Positions 44,406-52,585 of a stretch of DNA of 64,000 nt are shown piece by piece. Positions within the stretch are counted from its first letter, which is position 1; each line of letters opens with the position of its first letter. A program made the position numbers and the translations under genes. The stretch comes from Christensenella sp. UBA6880 (GTDB lineage: Bacteria > Bacillota > Clostridia > Christensenellales > CAG-917), in assembly GCA_002449145.1 (NCBI GenBank), contig DKCG01000041.1:34125-98124 (forward strand), given 5' to 3'. Below the pieces are notes generated by a model. The model ran no database searches, was not told where the DNA came from, and saw nothing but the letters and a program-made list of their open reading frames with translations.

Positions 44406-44876
44406 TTAATAAAGTCTGTTCGCTTCGAGCAAATCTTCGAGACGTCTGCGTATCATATCGACGTGTTCGAGAGAATCCACCGCAACGAAAATCGTGTTGT
44501 CGCCCGCGATAACGCCGAGAACTTCGTCATACGACAGTTTGTCGATAAGTTCCGCGGCAGGACCTGCGCTGCCCGTTTCCGTTTTGAGAACTACGAGATT
44601 GCCCGTGCTCTTTATGGAAACGACAGTGTTTTTGAACATACTCAAAAATTTGTCTGCGGCACTTGCCTCTTTCGTTTGTTGCGCGGTGTATTTATAATGT
44701 CTGCCGTCGCTCGATAGAGTTTTGATAATGCCCATTTCCTTGATGTCGCGCGACACGGTGGCTTGGGTCACCGAAAAGCCTTCGCTGCGAAGGTAATCCA
44801 CAAGTTCTTCTTGCGTGTCGACGTCGTGCTTTGAAATGATGTCCAAAATTTTGAGTTGTCTGTTTGCTCTCGCCAT
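44406..44876 (-). CDS. argR: Arginine repressor ArgR/AhrC
   Basis: Arginine-dependent regulator of arginine metabolism. 156 residues with an N-terminal winged helix (ANRQLKILDIISKHDVDTQEELVDYLRSEGFSV split as usual: KILDIISKHDV and TQEELVDYL, then ATVSRDIKEMGI) and a C-terminal arginine-binding domain containing VLGVIAGDNTIFVAV. 11 nt from nadK. No arginine genes are nearby; argR in this cluster is a positional marker of Firmicutes rather than a local regulator. Confidence 0.95.
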   Translation of the reverse strand: MARANRQLKILDIISKHDVDTQEELVDYLRSEGFSVTQATVSRDIKEMGIIKTLSSDGRHYKYTAQQTKEASAADKFLSMFKNTVVSIKSTGNLVVLKTETGSAGPAAELIDKLSYDEVLGVIAGDNTIFVAVDSLEHVDMIRRRLEDLLEANRLY

Positions 44877-44887
44877 AATAATTCACC

Positions 44888-45691
44888 TTATCCTCTGGGA
44901 TCGACTAAACCCCATCTGTTCATTTTTTGAAGCAATTTCTTGAAGAAATTGTTATCTTTGGTTGCCAAAAACTTTACGTTTCGAGCGGATTTTTCAACGA
45001 AAACGCTCTTTTCGCCCTCGATATTCGCAACGTTCTCGCCGTCGGCGCACACGAGTGCTTTTTCGCCTTTTGCAAGTCGCAATTCGATTTTGGATTGCGC
45101 GTTCACGACGAGCGGTCGAGAATGTAAAGAGTGCGCGCATACGGGGATAATCACGAGCGCGTCAACGTCGGGCGCAAGCACAGGACCGCCTGCAGACAGC
45201 GAATACGCCGTAGAACCCGTCGGCGAAGACACGATTGCGCCGTCGCTGTGGTATGAATCGACAAACTTTCCGTCAACGTAGACGCCGATATAAATCGGGC
45301 GCGAAGTCGCGCTTTTAAGCACGATTTCGTTGAGTGCTTTCCCGCAAAAATCGTCGAAGCGCACGTCGAGCATCGCTCTTTTCTCGATTTTGCCTTCTAA
45401 AATCCCGTTTGCGATTTCGCTTGCCGAAGAATCCTTTTCAAACTGTGTCAAAAATCCGAGATTTCCGATGTTTACGCCCGTTACGACGACATCTTCTCTT
45501 ACGTCTTTCACCGCTTCGAGAACCGTTCCGTCACCGCCGAAAACGATCAGATTGCTGCAATCGGACGGAATATTTTTCCCGTCCTCGATCTCGAATATGT
45601 CAAATCTATCGTCGGCTTTGAGCAAAGCGACGATATCGTTCATTTCCTTTGAATATTCGGCTTTCGTGAAAATTGCGATTTTCGTTTTCAT
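44888..45691 (-). CDS. nadK: NAD kinase
   Basis: Phosphorylates NAD to NADP. 267 residues with the catalytic FGGDGTVLEAV (residues about 51-61), the NIGNLGFLTQFE loop and the signature SPTGSTAYSLSAGGPVL (about 156-172). The ATG at 45691 has no Shine-Dalgarno (the preceding bases are CCTCTTGATT), and the promoter at 45731-45703 predicts transcription starting about 5 nt before it, or on the in-frame TTG at 45697. The mRNA is therefore probably leaderless or nearly so. Confidence 0.95.
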   Translation of the reverse strand: MKTKIAIFTKAEYSKEMNDIVALLKADDRFDIFEIEDGKNIPSDCSNLIVFGGDGTVLEAVKDVREDVVVTGVNIGNLGFLTQFEKDSSASEIANGILEGKIEKRAMLDVRFDDFCGKALNEIVLKSATSRPIYIGVYVDGKFVDSYHSDGAIVSSPTGSTAYSLSAGGPVLAPDVDALVIIPVCAHSLHSRPLVVNAQSKIELRLAKGEKALVCADGENVANIEGEKSVFVEKSARNVKFLATKDNNFFKKLLQKMNRWGLVDPRG

Positions 45692-45702
45692 AATCAAGAG
45701 GC

Positions 45703-45731
45703 ATTATACAACATCGAAAGTTTTTATTCAA
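45703..45731 (-). promoter_or_regulatory. Sigma-A-type promoter of nadK-argR-recN
   Basis: On the minus strand: TTGAAT (45731-45726), 17 bp, TATAAT (45708-45703). Predicted start near 45696. A palindrome, ATAAAAC-GAA-GTTTTAT (45734-45750), abuts the -35 element on its upstream side and could be a regulator site. Confidence 0.75.
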
Positions 45732-45823
45732 GTATAAAACGAAGTTTTATTGAATAATTGCATATTTTCGGCGATTTTATGCAAAGCGGAATTTGCGGCG
45801 ATTTGCAACTTTGCCTCTATCGA

Positions 45824-45851
45824 TTGACATATTTGCTCGCTTTTGTATAAT
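45824..45851 (+). promoter_or_regulatory. Consensus sigma-A promoter of the 107-residue protein
   Basis: Perfect consensus elements TTGACA (45824-45829) and TATAAT (45846-45851), 16-bp spacer. The usual start distance puts +1 at or next to the A of the ATG at 45858. Confidence 0.8.
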
Positions 45852-45857
45852 TGAGGT

Positions 45858-46181
45858 ATGTTTAGTTTGGTTTTATCCATATCCGAATTCGCAACGAAAC
45901 TCGTCGCCGGACTGTCCGGCACTATTTTTGCGTTGCTGATTTTAGGACTCGCTATCGGCGCAAGAAATCGTGTTCCGAAGAATATAAATCCCGACGAACT
46001 CAAACGCAAGGCAAAGGACGCTCCCGAAGTCGAAAACACGGACAAGAAAGGCAAAAAATCCAAATCCGACAAATCGAAAAACAAAGCGGAATCGACCGAT
46101 AATAAGCAAGATAAATCCGATACCAACGAAAATAACGCCGACAACTCATCGAAAAAGGAAGAAGCGGTAGACAAAAAGTAA
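45858..46181 (+). CDS. Small single-span membrane protein with charged tail, function unknown
   Basis: 107 residues: a hydrophobic N-terminus (SLVLSISEFATKLVAGLSGTIFALLILGLAIG, seen as about residues 3-34 in two stretches: SLVLSISEFATKLVAGL and SGTIFALLILGLAIGAR) and then a Lys/Asp/Ser/Asn-rich, probably disordered tail. No family recognised. It lies on the opposite strand between tlyA and nadK, breaking the otherwise collinear OLE-associated set. Support for expression comes from a consensus promoter; GAGG lies only one base before the ATG, too close for a normal Shine-Dalgarno, so a leaderless mRNA is likely. The Lys/Asp-rich tail resembles in composition the N-terminal extension of the nearby OapA-like protein. 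Confidence 0.7.
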   Translation: MFSLVLSISEFATKLVAGLSGTIFALLILGLAIGARNRVPKNINPDELKRKAKDAPEVENTDKKGKKSKSDKSKNKAESTDNKQDKSDTNENNADNSSKKEEAVDKK

Positions 46182-46253
46182 AACGCAATCAAATAATCGA
46201 AAATGGCGACAAATCGAAATACGATACAAAAATGACGTCTCAAACGGACGTCA

Positions 46254-46964
46254 TTATTTTTTCATATAGAGCAAATATTCGATGTTTTTGTTCTCGTAGC
46301 GTATGGGCGAAGTGGACAAATCCAGTATTTTGAAGCCGACGTTTTGCGCGTATTCGGTGACGTTATTCACCGCTTTTTTTCGTAGTTTTTCGTCGGTAAC
46401 GATACCGCTTTTGTTGAGCGCGGATTTGTCGAGTTCAAATTGCGGTTTGATAAGCACGACCGCCTCGCCGTCCGTTTCGAGCAAATCGAACATAGATTTC
46501 AAAACGTACGTCAAAGATATAAAACTCACGTCACTGCAAAGAAAATCGACTTTTTCGAGGTTATGCGGCAGTTCTCTAGCGTTCGCTTTCAAAAATTCGA
46601 CCTTACCCGATTCGAGAAGCCTATTTTCGAGCGCGCAGTCGGCAACGTCTACGGCAAGCACGCGCTTTGCGCCGTGACGAAGCAGACAATCGGTAAATCC
46701 GCCGTTCGAACAACCAATATCCGCGCAGTATTTTCCCTCGACGTTAAGGTTAAAGTCGCAAAACGCTTTTTCGAGTTTATACGCCCCTTGCGAAGCGTAA
46801 TTTTCGTCGTTTACGATTTGCACATCGTCGCTATCCGTTACGTCGGTCGAGGATTTTGAAACGATTTTACCGTTTAGAGTCACTCTACTCGTTTTTATAA
46901 GATTCTCTGCGTATGTGCGGGATTTTAGATTGAATTTTTCTTGAATATACCTGTCTATTCTCAT
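46254..46964 (-). CDS. tlyA: TlyA family rRNA methyltransferase (S4 + FtsJ-like)
   Basis: Ribose 2'-O-methyltransferase family protein of the TlyA/YqxC type, historically labelled haemolysin. N-terminal S4 RNA-binding domain (IDRYIQEKFNLKSRTYAENLIKT pieces IDRYIQEKFNL and RTYAENLIKTSRV), SAM-binding GCSNGGFTDCLLRHGAKRVLA pieces DIGCSNGGFTDCLL and RVLAVDV, and IKPQFELDK near residue 180. ATG at 46964 has AGGA about 9 nt upstream; the TTG three codons earlier directly abuts AGGA. 236 residues, slightly short. It directly follows oapA, as in described OLE loci. Confidence 0.92.
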   Translation of the reverse strand: MRIDRYIQEKFNLKSRTYAENLIKTSRVTLNGKIVSKSSTDVTDSDDVQIVNDENYASQGAYKLEKAFCDFNLNVEGKYCADIGCSNGGFTDCLLRHGAKRVLAVDVADCALENRLLESGKVEFLKANARELPHNLEKVDFLCSDVSFISLTYVLKSMFDLLETDGEAVVLIKPQFELDKSALNKSGIVTDEKLRKKAVNNVTEYAQNVGFKILDLSTSPIRYENKNIEYLLYMKK

Positions 46965-46982
46965 ATGATTCAATCCTAAAAT

Positions 46983-47879
46983 TCAATCATTGTCCGATTT
47001 ACTTGATTGCTCGTTTACGTGTTTTTTCTCTTGTTGTTTTGCGATTTTGGCTTTCTTTCTTATCTTTCTCTCGTCCTTATTGAATACGGCGAGAACGCGC
47101 GCGACGAACATAACGAAATCTCGAGAATTGTCGATTGCGATTTTTTTCATAAACGCCTTGCCGCCGATTGTCATTGCAGACACTATTGCCGAAACGACGA
47201 TAGAAAGCACGATTTGCCACGTTTCGGTCAAAGAAACGGTTATTTTGACAACCAACACCGCCGAGCAAGCACCCGAAATAATACTGAATATATCGCCCAC
47301 TATATCGTTGCAAACGCTGGACACGGTATCGCTGTTTTTGGTGAGCCAAAGCGCGGTTTTTGCGCCGTACACCTTTCTCGAAGCCATAGAGATTATAGGC
47401 GTCGTATCGCAAGAGGTCACCGCAACGCCGATTGCGTCGAATAAAATACCCGACAAAATGAGGAACGCAAGCAAAATTATGACAACCACGAGTTGTTCTG
47501 CGTTAGACACGATTTCGCTCAGATACGAGAAAAACGCTGACAAGACGAGGGAAATTACCGTTGCTTTAATCCACCAAAGATTGCGCTTTTTCTTGGGAGT
47601 TTTCTTCTTTTTATCGTCCTTTGACGCGTCGAGTTTGTCCGATTTGTCGACGTGTTTATTGCTTGTCAAGTCGTGTTTTTGACTTGCCGTCGTTGCGACG
47701 ATTTTGTCGATGTTCTTGTTGTTTGAATCGGAATCCGAAACGGCATTGACTTTGTCGTCAACGCCTTGATTTTGAGTATCTAACTTAGTGTTTTGAATAT
47801 CAGATAAATTGCCGGCGCCGTCGGAAACGTTGCCCGACGATGTATCGCTTTGAGATTTGTTATCGCTATGAGTCTGCAT
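46983..47879 (-). CDS. oapA: OLE-associated protein A-like multi-pass membrane protein
   Basis: 298 residues. Residues about 1-98 are a hydrophilic Asp/Ser/Lys-rich extension; four membrane segments follow (about 105-123, 128-156, 195-213, 221-240) and a Lys-rich tail ends the protein. The DxxxD motif typical, as I recall, of OapA is present as CNDIVGD (D192, D196). A second motif, RK followed by eight residues and R, is here RKVYGAKTAL with Trp at the last position. OapA is the membrane partner of OLE RNA and is reported to affect Mg2+ homeostasis and stress tolerance. It lies directly downstream of the RNA and upstream of tlyA, the known arrangement. GAGG 5 nt before the ATG sets the start. 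Confidence 0.82.
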   Translation of the reverse strand: MQTHSDNKSQSDTSSGNVSDGAGNLSDIQNTKLDTQNQGVDDKVNAVSDSDSNNKNIDKIVATTASQKHDLTSNKHVDKSDKLDASKDDKKKKTPKKKRNLWWIKATVISLVLSAFFSYLSEIVSNAEQLVVVIILLAFLILSGILFDAIGVAVTSCDTTPIISMASRKVYGAKTALWLTKNSDTVSSVCNDIVGDIFSIISGACSAVLVVKITVSLTETWQIVLSIVVSAIVSAMTIGGKAFMKKIAIDNSRDFVMFVARVLAVFNKDERKIRKKAKIAKQQEKKHVNEQSSKSDND

Positions 47880-47905
47880 ATGCACCTCAAAATAAAATTC
47901 TATGT

Positions 47906-48480
47906 AATGGTGGCAACGTCTCGGGTAAACCTTGCGCCATAGGTTCGGTAGGTTTTCCCTGACTCAAAACTCGTCGTCGCCGTCCGAGAAGTTTCCTATC
48001 ATATGAGTCATCTCAAAGAGAAACCGAATCGCCACTTAGAGCACACTATAATCCCCGAGTCGCCTCGCAAGAACAGTCTAGAAGATTTCCTTGACAGATT
48101 CCGCCCGCCCTTATCTTTTTTTGCAAAGAGGATTTCACAAGGCGATCGCCCGTCGTTGTTGCGCAACGCCGACGAGCGTGGTTCCTTGATCCCTCCAAAT
48201 CACTCAAAGCAGGCTACACTGTACACAGCGCAGTTGCACCGCATATCAGGTTTAACCCCGGTCAGTAGACGATTTTGCGCGACTACCGAGTCGGGTCTCC
48301 ACGGAAATTGGGTCGGGTTTCGTATGCCGTTACAAGCCGCCCAAAGTCCTTAACTCCCAGCAACAGCCCCGATTTGGGCAAAAGAAGCCATCACCAGAAA
48401 CTTCATCGATATGCCCTTCGGCGATATTTTACCCCCGCCTCCGAGTCGGTGGAATCTGACTAGAATACTGCACCACCATT
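47906..48480 (-). ncRNA. ole: OLE RNA (ornate, large, extremophilic RNA)
   Basis: A 575-nt gene-free block with higher GC than its flanks. Its ends pair: AATGGTGG at the 5' end (48480-48473) with CCACCATT at the 3' end (47913-47906). A strong promoter (48514-48487) places the start on the first paired base. Size (about 600 nt), position just upstream of an OapA-like membrane protein gene and then tlyA, nadK, argR and recN, and terminal pairing all match OLE RNA, known from anaerobic and alkaliphilic Firmicutes. Many local helices are visible, e.g. around CGTTGTTGCGCAACG (48154-48168). No frame through it looks protein-like. I identify it by context and architecture; a covariance-model search would settle it. 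Confidence 0.85.
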
Positions 48481-48486
48481 AATTAT

Positions 48487-48514
48487 ATTATATCAAAAAA
48501 AAGAAATATGTCAA
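48487..48514 (-). promoter_or_regulatory. Strong promoter of OLE RNA
   Basis: On the minus strand: TTGACA (48514-48509), 16 bp, TATAAT (48492-48487); both hexamers are consensus. The -35 lies two bases past the recG stop, and a 15-bp palindrome (ACTCAA-CTG-TTGAGT, 48514-48528) overlaps its upstream edge by one base. Confidence 0.8.
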
Positions 48515-48515
48515 C

Positions 48516-50543
48516 TCAACTGTTGAGTGTGACCGAATTTATGGTATCCAAAAACGCATCGATTTTGGATTTTGACGTCCTCGTAAGTGTCAAAAGTTCG
48601 TTCAGCGAAAGATTTGAAAGGAATTTGTCGGCGTATTCCTTTGCGTTAGACAATATTTGCGCGTTTACTTCGAGAGAAAACATAGGCGTAAGCGAGCGAC
48701 CGCTCTGTTTTACGCCCAAAAAGTCGCCTGCGCCGCGCATTTCGAAGTCCACTTCGGCAAGATACTGTCCGTCGTTGGATTTTTCAAGCGTTTGAAGCCT
48801 CTCGATTGCCTTTTCGCCTTTATTTGAGGAATGTAATATACAATGCGCTTCGCTTCCGTCTCTGCCCACTCTGCCTCGAAGTTGGTGCAAAGAAGAAAGT
48901 CCGAATCTGTCCGAATTCAAAATGAGAATTTCCGTTGCCTTGGTGTCGATTCCCACTTCGATAACGCTCGTTGCGACCAAAAGCCTCGTATTGCCTTGCG
49001 AAAACTCGGTCATTGCGCGTTCTTTCTCCTCGTTTTTGAGTTTTCCGTGAATGACAGAAACGGGAAAATCATCAAATAGATTGCCGAAATCACGCATAAA
49101 ACTCTCAATCGACATAAGGTTGTTGCCCTCTGCGTCGAATATGGACGGACAAACGATAAACGCTTGCTTGCCTTCTTTGAGTTTGCGCACGATAAACTCT
49201 ACCGACGATTGCAAATCTTCGTATACGGACGTTATCACGTTCGTTTGCGCTTCCGCTCGTTTTTCTATGCGTGAAATGGCAATATTCTCGTAAAAAGTGA
49301 GTGCCATCGAGCGCGGAATAGGCGTTGCGGTGAGGCTCAACACGTCGCACGCACCCTTTCTTTCCAACTTTGCTCTGTCGTTTACGCCGAATCTGTGCTG
49401 TTCGTCTATAACCGCCAAAGCGAGATTTTTGTATTCAACGTCGTCGGACACAATCGAATTTGTGCCGATAACGCATTGATAATATCCGTTTTTAAGTCCT
49501 GCAAGCACGTTCTTTCTCTCGCTTTGCGTGCAAGAACTCGTAAGCAACGCAAATCTTATGCCCGTTGCCTTTGCCACTTGCGCAAACTTCTTTGCGTGTT
49601 GAGTTGCAAGTATTTCGGTTGGTGCCATAAGCGCGGCTTGTTTTCCGCCTTTTGCCGCCGCGCACATCGCAAAGAACGCAACGGCGGTTTTGCCGCTTCC
49701 AACGTCGCCGCTAATTATTCTCGACATATATTCGCTTGAGCGCATATCCGACATAATATCTTCAAACGCCTGCGTTTGAGAGTCTGTCGGGGCGAAAGAA
49801 AGTGTATTTATGTAGTCAACTATTCTAAAATTGTCGAAATTATAAAATACTTTTCTCGCTTTTTGAGCGTTATTGCGCAATTTTCGGTATATTGACAGAA
49901 CGATTGAAAGGTCGAGCGATGCAAGCGAATCTATCGCCCTTTCGGCAATATTTATGCTCGTAGGCCTGTGCGCCGCCTCGAAACACAACGCGAAATCTTT
50001 GTTGATTTTGGCAAGATTGCCTTCATACGTTGCGCCTTTCACGCTGTCGAGCGCAGAGTAAACGATATTCTTAAAAGCGTTCTGCCCCATCGTCGAGCCG
50101 AGCGGATAAAGCGTGTATATTCCGTCGAGTTTTGAAATCTTTTCGATTTTTTCAAGCGAAGGATTTACGACTGTGAGCGAGCCTTGATCGTTTGAAAGCC
50201 TCGTGAGCAGTCTGTACGACTGCCCGACGGAAAATCCGTCGTGCAAGAACGGCATATTGTAAAACATCGCCTTGAAATAGATTCTGTTGTTTGCAAGGTT
50301 GTCGCTGAATATGACGAAAAATGACTTCGTTTTCGAGCGAGTCACGTTCGATACGCTCTCTACTCTGCCTTCGAGCAACACGAGTTGTCCCGCTTGCGCG
50401 TCGATAACTTTTATAGGACTTTTAAGATCGATGTACTTGCGCGGTAAAAAAGAAAAGACCTCGAATACGGAATGTATGTCAAGGTCGTTAAGTTTTTTTA
50501 TCGTTGCGTCACCGACGCCCTTCACATCGCGCAACGTAAGCAT
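48516..50543 (-). CDS. recG: ATP-dependent DNA helicase RecG
   Basis: Double-strand DNA translocase that regresses stalled replication forks and branch-migrates recombination intermediates. 675 residues: N-terminal wedge/OB domain (GRVESVSNVTRSKTKSFFVIFSD), helicase domain with Walker A RIISGDVGSGKTAVAFFAM (about 277-295), IDEQHRFGV (motif II, about 377-385), LSLTATPIPRSMALT, and the C-terminal LHQLRGRVGRDGSEAHC and GAGDFLG motifs. Typical length. Its 3' end carries the promoter of OLE RNA. Confidence 0.96.
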   Translation of the reverse strand: MLTLRDVKGVGDATIKKLNDLDIHSVFEVFSFLPRKYIDLKSPIKVIDAQAGQLVLLEGRVESVSNVTRSKTKSFFVIFSDNLANNRIYFKAMFYNMPFLHDGFSVGQSYRLLTRLSNDQGSLTVVNPSLEKIEKISKLDGIYTLYPLGSTMGQNAFKNIVYSALDSVKGATYEGNLAKINKDFALCFEAAHRPTSINIAERAIDSLASLDLSIVLSIYRKLRNNAQKARKVFYNFDNFRIVDYINTLSFAPTDSQTQAFEDIMSDMRSSEYMSRIISGDVGSGKTAVAFFAMCAAAKGGKQAALMAPTEILATQHAKKFAQVAKATGIRFALLTSSCTQSERKNVLAGLKNGYYQCVIGTNSIVSDDVEYKNLALAVIDEQHRFGVNDRAKLERKGACDVLSLTATPIPRSMALTFYENIAISRIEKRAEAQTNVITSVYEDLQSSVEFIVRKLKEGKQAFIVCPSIFDAEGNNLMSIESFMRDFGNLFDDFPVSVIHGKLKNEEKERAMTEFSQGNTRLLVATSVIEVGIDTKATEILILNSDRFGLSSLHQLRGRVGRDGSEAHCILHSSNKGEKAIERLQTLEKSNDGQYLAEVDFEMRGAGDFLGVKQSGRSLTPMFSLEVNAQILSNAKEYADKFLSNLSLNELLTLTRTSKSKIDAFLDTINSVTLNS

Positions 50544-50544
50544 C

Positions 50545-52200
50545 TTATTCTGCGGAAATTATGTAGTAATAATGCGGTTGTCCGCCCGCATAGCAAGCGG
50601 TTTCGAGCCAGTCAAACTCTTCCGAAACCTTTTGGGCGAGAGCGTTTGCCTCGTCGGCTGATACGTCTTTGCCGTAATAAAGCGTGAGCATATCTTTGTC
50701 TTTTGCGATTTTTCTTATCGTATCGAGAGTGGTTTCTTCAATGCTTTGACTCTTCGCGACGATTTTCTTTTCGCAAATACCGATTATATCGCCCTCTTTA
50801 ACGGAAAATCTGTTCATACGAGTAGAACGAACGGCGTGCGTAATTTCTGCGCAAGTCACGTCTTGCATAGCAACGCACATATTTTCGTAATTTTCTTCGG
50901 GCGTCGAATCGGAATCGAACGCAAGCGAAGCGGAAATACCTTCGGGCATATTCGTCGTCGGGATGACGTACACTTCGGATTTTGCGAGTTCTTTTGCCTG
51001 ATTTGCGGCAAGAATGATATTCGAGTTGTTTGGAAGCACGAAAACGTTTTTCGCTTTTGCGTCGTTGACGGCTTTGAGAATGTCGTCGACGCTCGGATTC
51101 ATAGTCTGACCGCCCTCGACCACGATGTCAACCATCAAATCTTTGAATATGTTTGCCATACCTTCGCCCGAGCAAATGGAAATCATCGCGTATTCTTTGA
51201 GTTCTTCTTCCTCGTCGGGCTTGTCGTTTGCGTGGATTTTGCGGTTTTGTTCGAGCATATTCTCGATTTTCACGCCGTCGAGTTCACCGAGTCCCAAAGC
51301 CGCTTTCAACGCTCTGTCTGGATGATTGGTATGAACGTGAGTTTTCACAAGATCCGTATCGCCGATGACCAGCACGCAATCGCCGATTGTCATAAGATAA
51401 TCTCTGTATTTGTTGATTGCAGCCGTCGTAACTTCGTTTTTGAGGTGCGTGATAAAATATTCCGTGCAATATTGGAACGTAATATGTTCATAGTCGTTTT
51501 CGAGCGGGTCAAATTCCTCGCCGGGTGCGGCGAGCGGCGCGCTTTCTTCGGTTGCGACTTTACCGCCGCTGATAAGCACGAGTTCTTCGCCGATAAGCGT
51601 GCGATACATACCGTCGAACACCGTAACGAGACCTCTGCCGCCTGCGTCCACGACGCCCGCTTTTTTAAGCACGGGAAGCATATCGGGGGTTCTTTGCAGA
51701 ATTTCCTCGCCTGCGTCAATAACGCGTTTAAGGAAGGATTCAAATTCGATTTTTTTGCCTTTCGACGCGCTTTGCGCTTCTTCTGCCATTGCTCTGACGA
51801 CGGTCAGAATCGTGCCTTCTTTGGGCTTCGTGACCGCGCTGTACGCAATTTCCGTACCCGTTTTCAAGCACTCTGCGAACGTTTTGGGCGAGAGGTCGGC
51901 TTTGCCTTCGAGAGCCACGGCGAATCCTCTGAAAATTTGCGACGATATAACGCCGGAATTGCCTCTTGCGCCTTTGAGTGCGCCTTTTGAGAACGCGAGC
52001 GCGATTTCGTCTATGAGCAAAGAACCGCAAGCGTTTGCTTCTCTAACTGCCGACGCGAGCGTGAGCGACATATTCGTGCCGGTATCGCCGTCGGGAACGG
52101 GAAATACGTTGAGTTCGTCAACGATAGCCCTGTTCATTTCGAGAGCCTTTGCGCCGCCTTGCAGCATTTCTTTGAATTTTAATCCGTCAATTCTTATCAT
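50545..52200 (-). CDS. fakA: DAK2-domain fatty acid kinase subunit FakA/YloV
   Basis: ATP-binding subunit of the Fak kinase that phosphorylates exogenous fatty acids bound to FakB. 551 residues: N-terminal DAK2/DhaL-like domain with FPVPDGDTGTNMSLTL (residues about 33-48) and KGALKGARGNSGVISSQIFRG (pieces GARGNSGVISSQIF), a middle domain containing YCTEYFI, and a C-terminal DegV-like half (FVLPNNSNIILAANQA). Two bases upstream of recG. Paired with yloU as in Bacillus. Confidence 0.92.
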   Translation of the reverse strand: MIRIDGLKFKEMLQGGAKALEMNRAIVDELNVFPVPDGDTGTNMSLTLASAVREANACGSLLIDEIALAFSKGALKGARGNSGVISSQIFRGFAVALEGKADLSPKTFAECLKTGTEIAYSAVTKPKEGTILTVVRAMAEEAQSASKGKKIEFESFLKRVIDAGEEILQRTPDMLPVLKKAGVVDAGGRGLVTVFDGMYRTLIGEELVLISGGKVATEESAPLAAPGEEFDPLENDYEHITFQYCTEYFITHLKNEVTTAAINKYRDYLMTIGDCVLVIGDTDLVKTHVHTNHPDRALKAALGLGELDGVKIENMLEQNRKIHANDKPDEEEELKEYAMISICSGEGMANIFKDLMVDIVVEGGQTMNPSVDDILKAVNDAKAKNVFVLPNNSNIILAANQAKELAKSEVYVIPTTNMPEGISASLAFDSDSTPEENYENMCVAMQDVTCAEITHAVRSTRMNRFSVKEGDIIGICEKKIVAKSQSIEETTLDTIRKIAKDKDMLTLYYGKDVSADEANALAQKVSEEFDWLETACYAGGQPHYYYIISAE

Positions 52201-52215
52201 TTTTGTATATACCTA

Positions 52216-52566
52216 TCACACGCGAATGCCGACAACGTTGACGTGAACGCGTTTTACGCGCATACCCGTGAACGTTTCAAGCGAGAACTTGACCGCATCC
52301 GCAAGGGACTTTTTAACTGCTTCGATATTCACCCCAAGTTTCAAAACGACAAACAACTCGACATAGATAAGGTCGTCCACAGTCTGAACGAGCGCGCCTT
52401 TGCCGAGTTGATTTTTTCCGAGAAGTTGGCCTATATTATCGCTGAAACGGCGTGAAACCAAATCCACCACGCCGTAACAGTCCTGAGCCGAGTGACTTGC
52501 GATAATCTGCATAGCCTCATCGCTCACGGAAATTTTGCCAAACTTGTTTGAAGTTGAAAGCGACAT
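52216..52566 (-). CDS. yloU: Asp23/Gls24 family envelope stress protein YloU
   Basis: 116-residue member of the alkaline-shock family, thought to act at the envelope; the exact role is unclear. Motif GKISVSDEAMQIIASHSAQDCYGVVDL (pieces ISVSDEAMQIIASHSA and CYGVVDL) and DLIYVELFVVLKLGVNI are typical. The frame opens at 52614, but the ATG at 52566 has AAAGGA 8 nt upstream and begins the family-like MSLSTSNKFGKISVS. Promoter 52614-52586 overlaps the longer alternative, which also supports the later start. Divergent from rpmB. Confidence 0.9.
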   Translation of the reverse strand: MSLSTSNKFGKISVSDEAMQIIASHSAQDCYGVVDLVSRRFSDNIGQLLGKNQLGKGALVQTVDDLIYVELFVVLKLGVNIEAVKKSLADAVKFSLETFTGMRVKRVHVNVVGIRV

Positions 52567-52585
52567 ATCAATTCCTTTTTCTAAA

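Noticed and set aside
48003..48463. Short plus-strand ORFs within the OLE RNA block
   Set aside because: Composition is not protein-like and the region has terminal pairing and a minus-strand promoter typical of an RNA gene.
47906..48480. tmRNA, SRP RNA or rRNA fragment
   Set aside because: No tRNA-like ends, no tag reading frame, no SRP or rRNA core motifs; size and neighbours fit OLE RNA instead.
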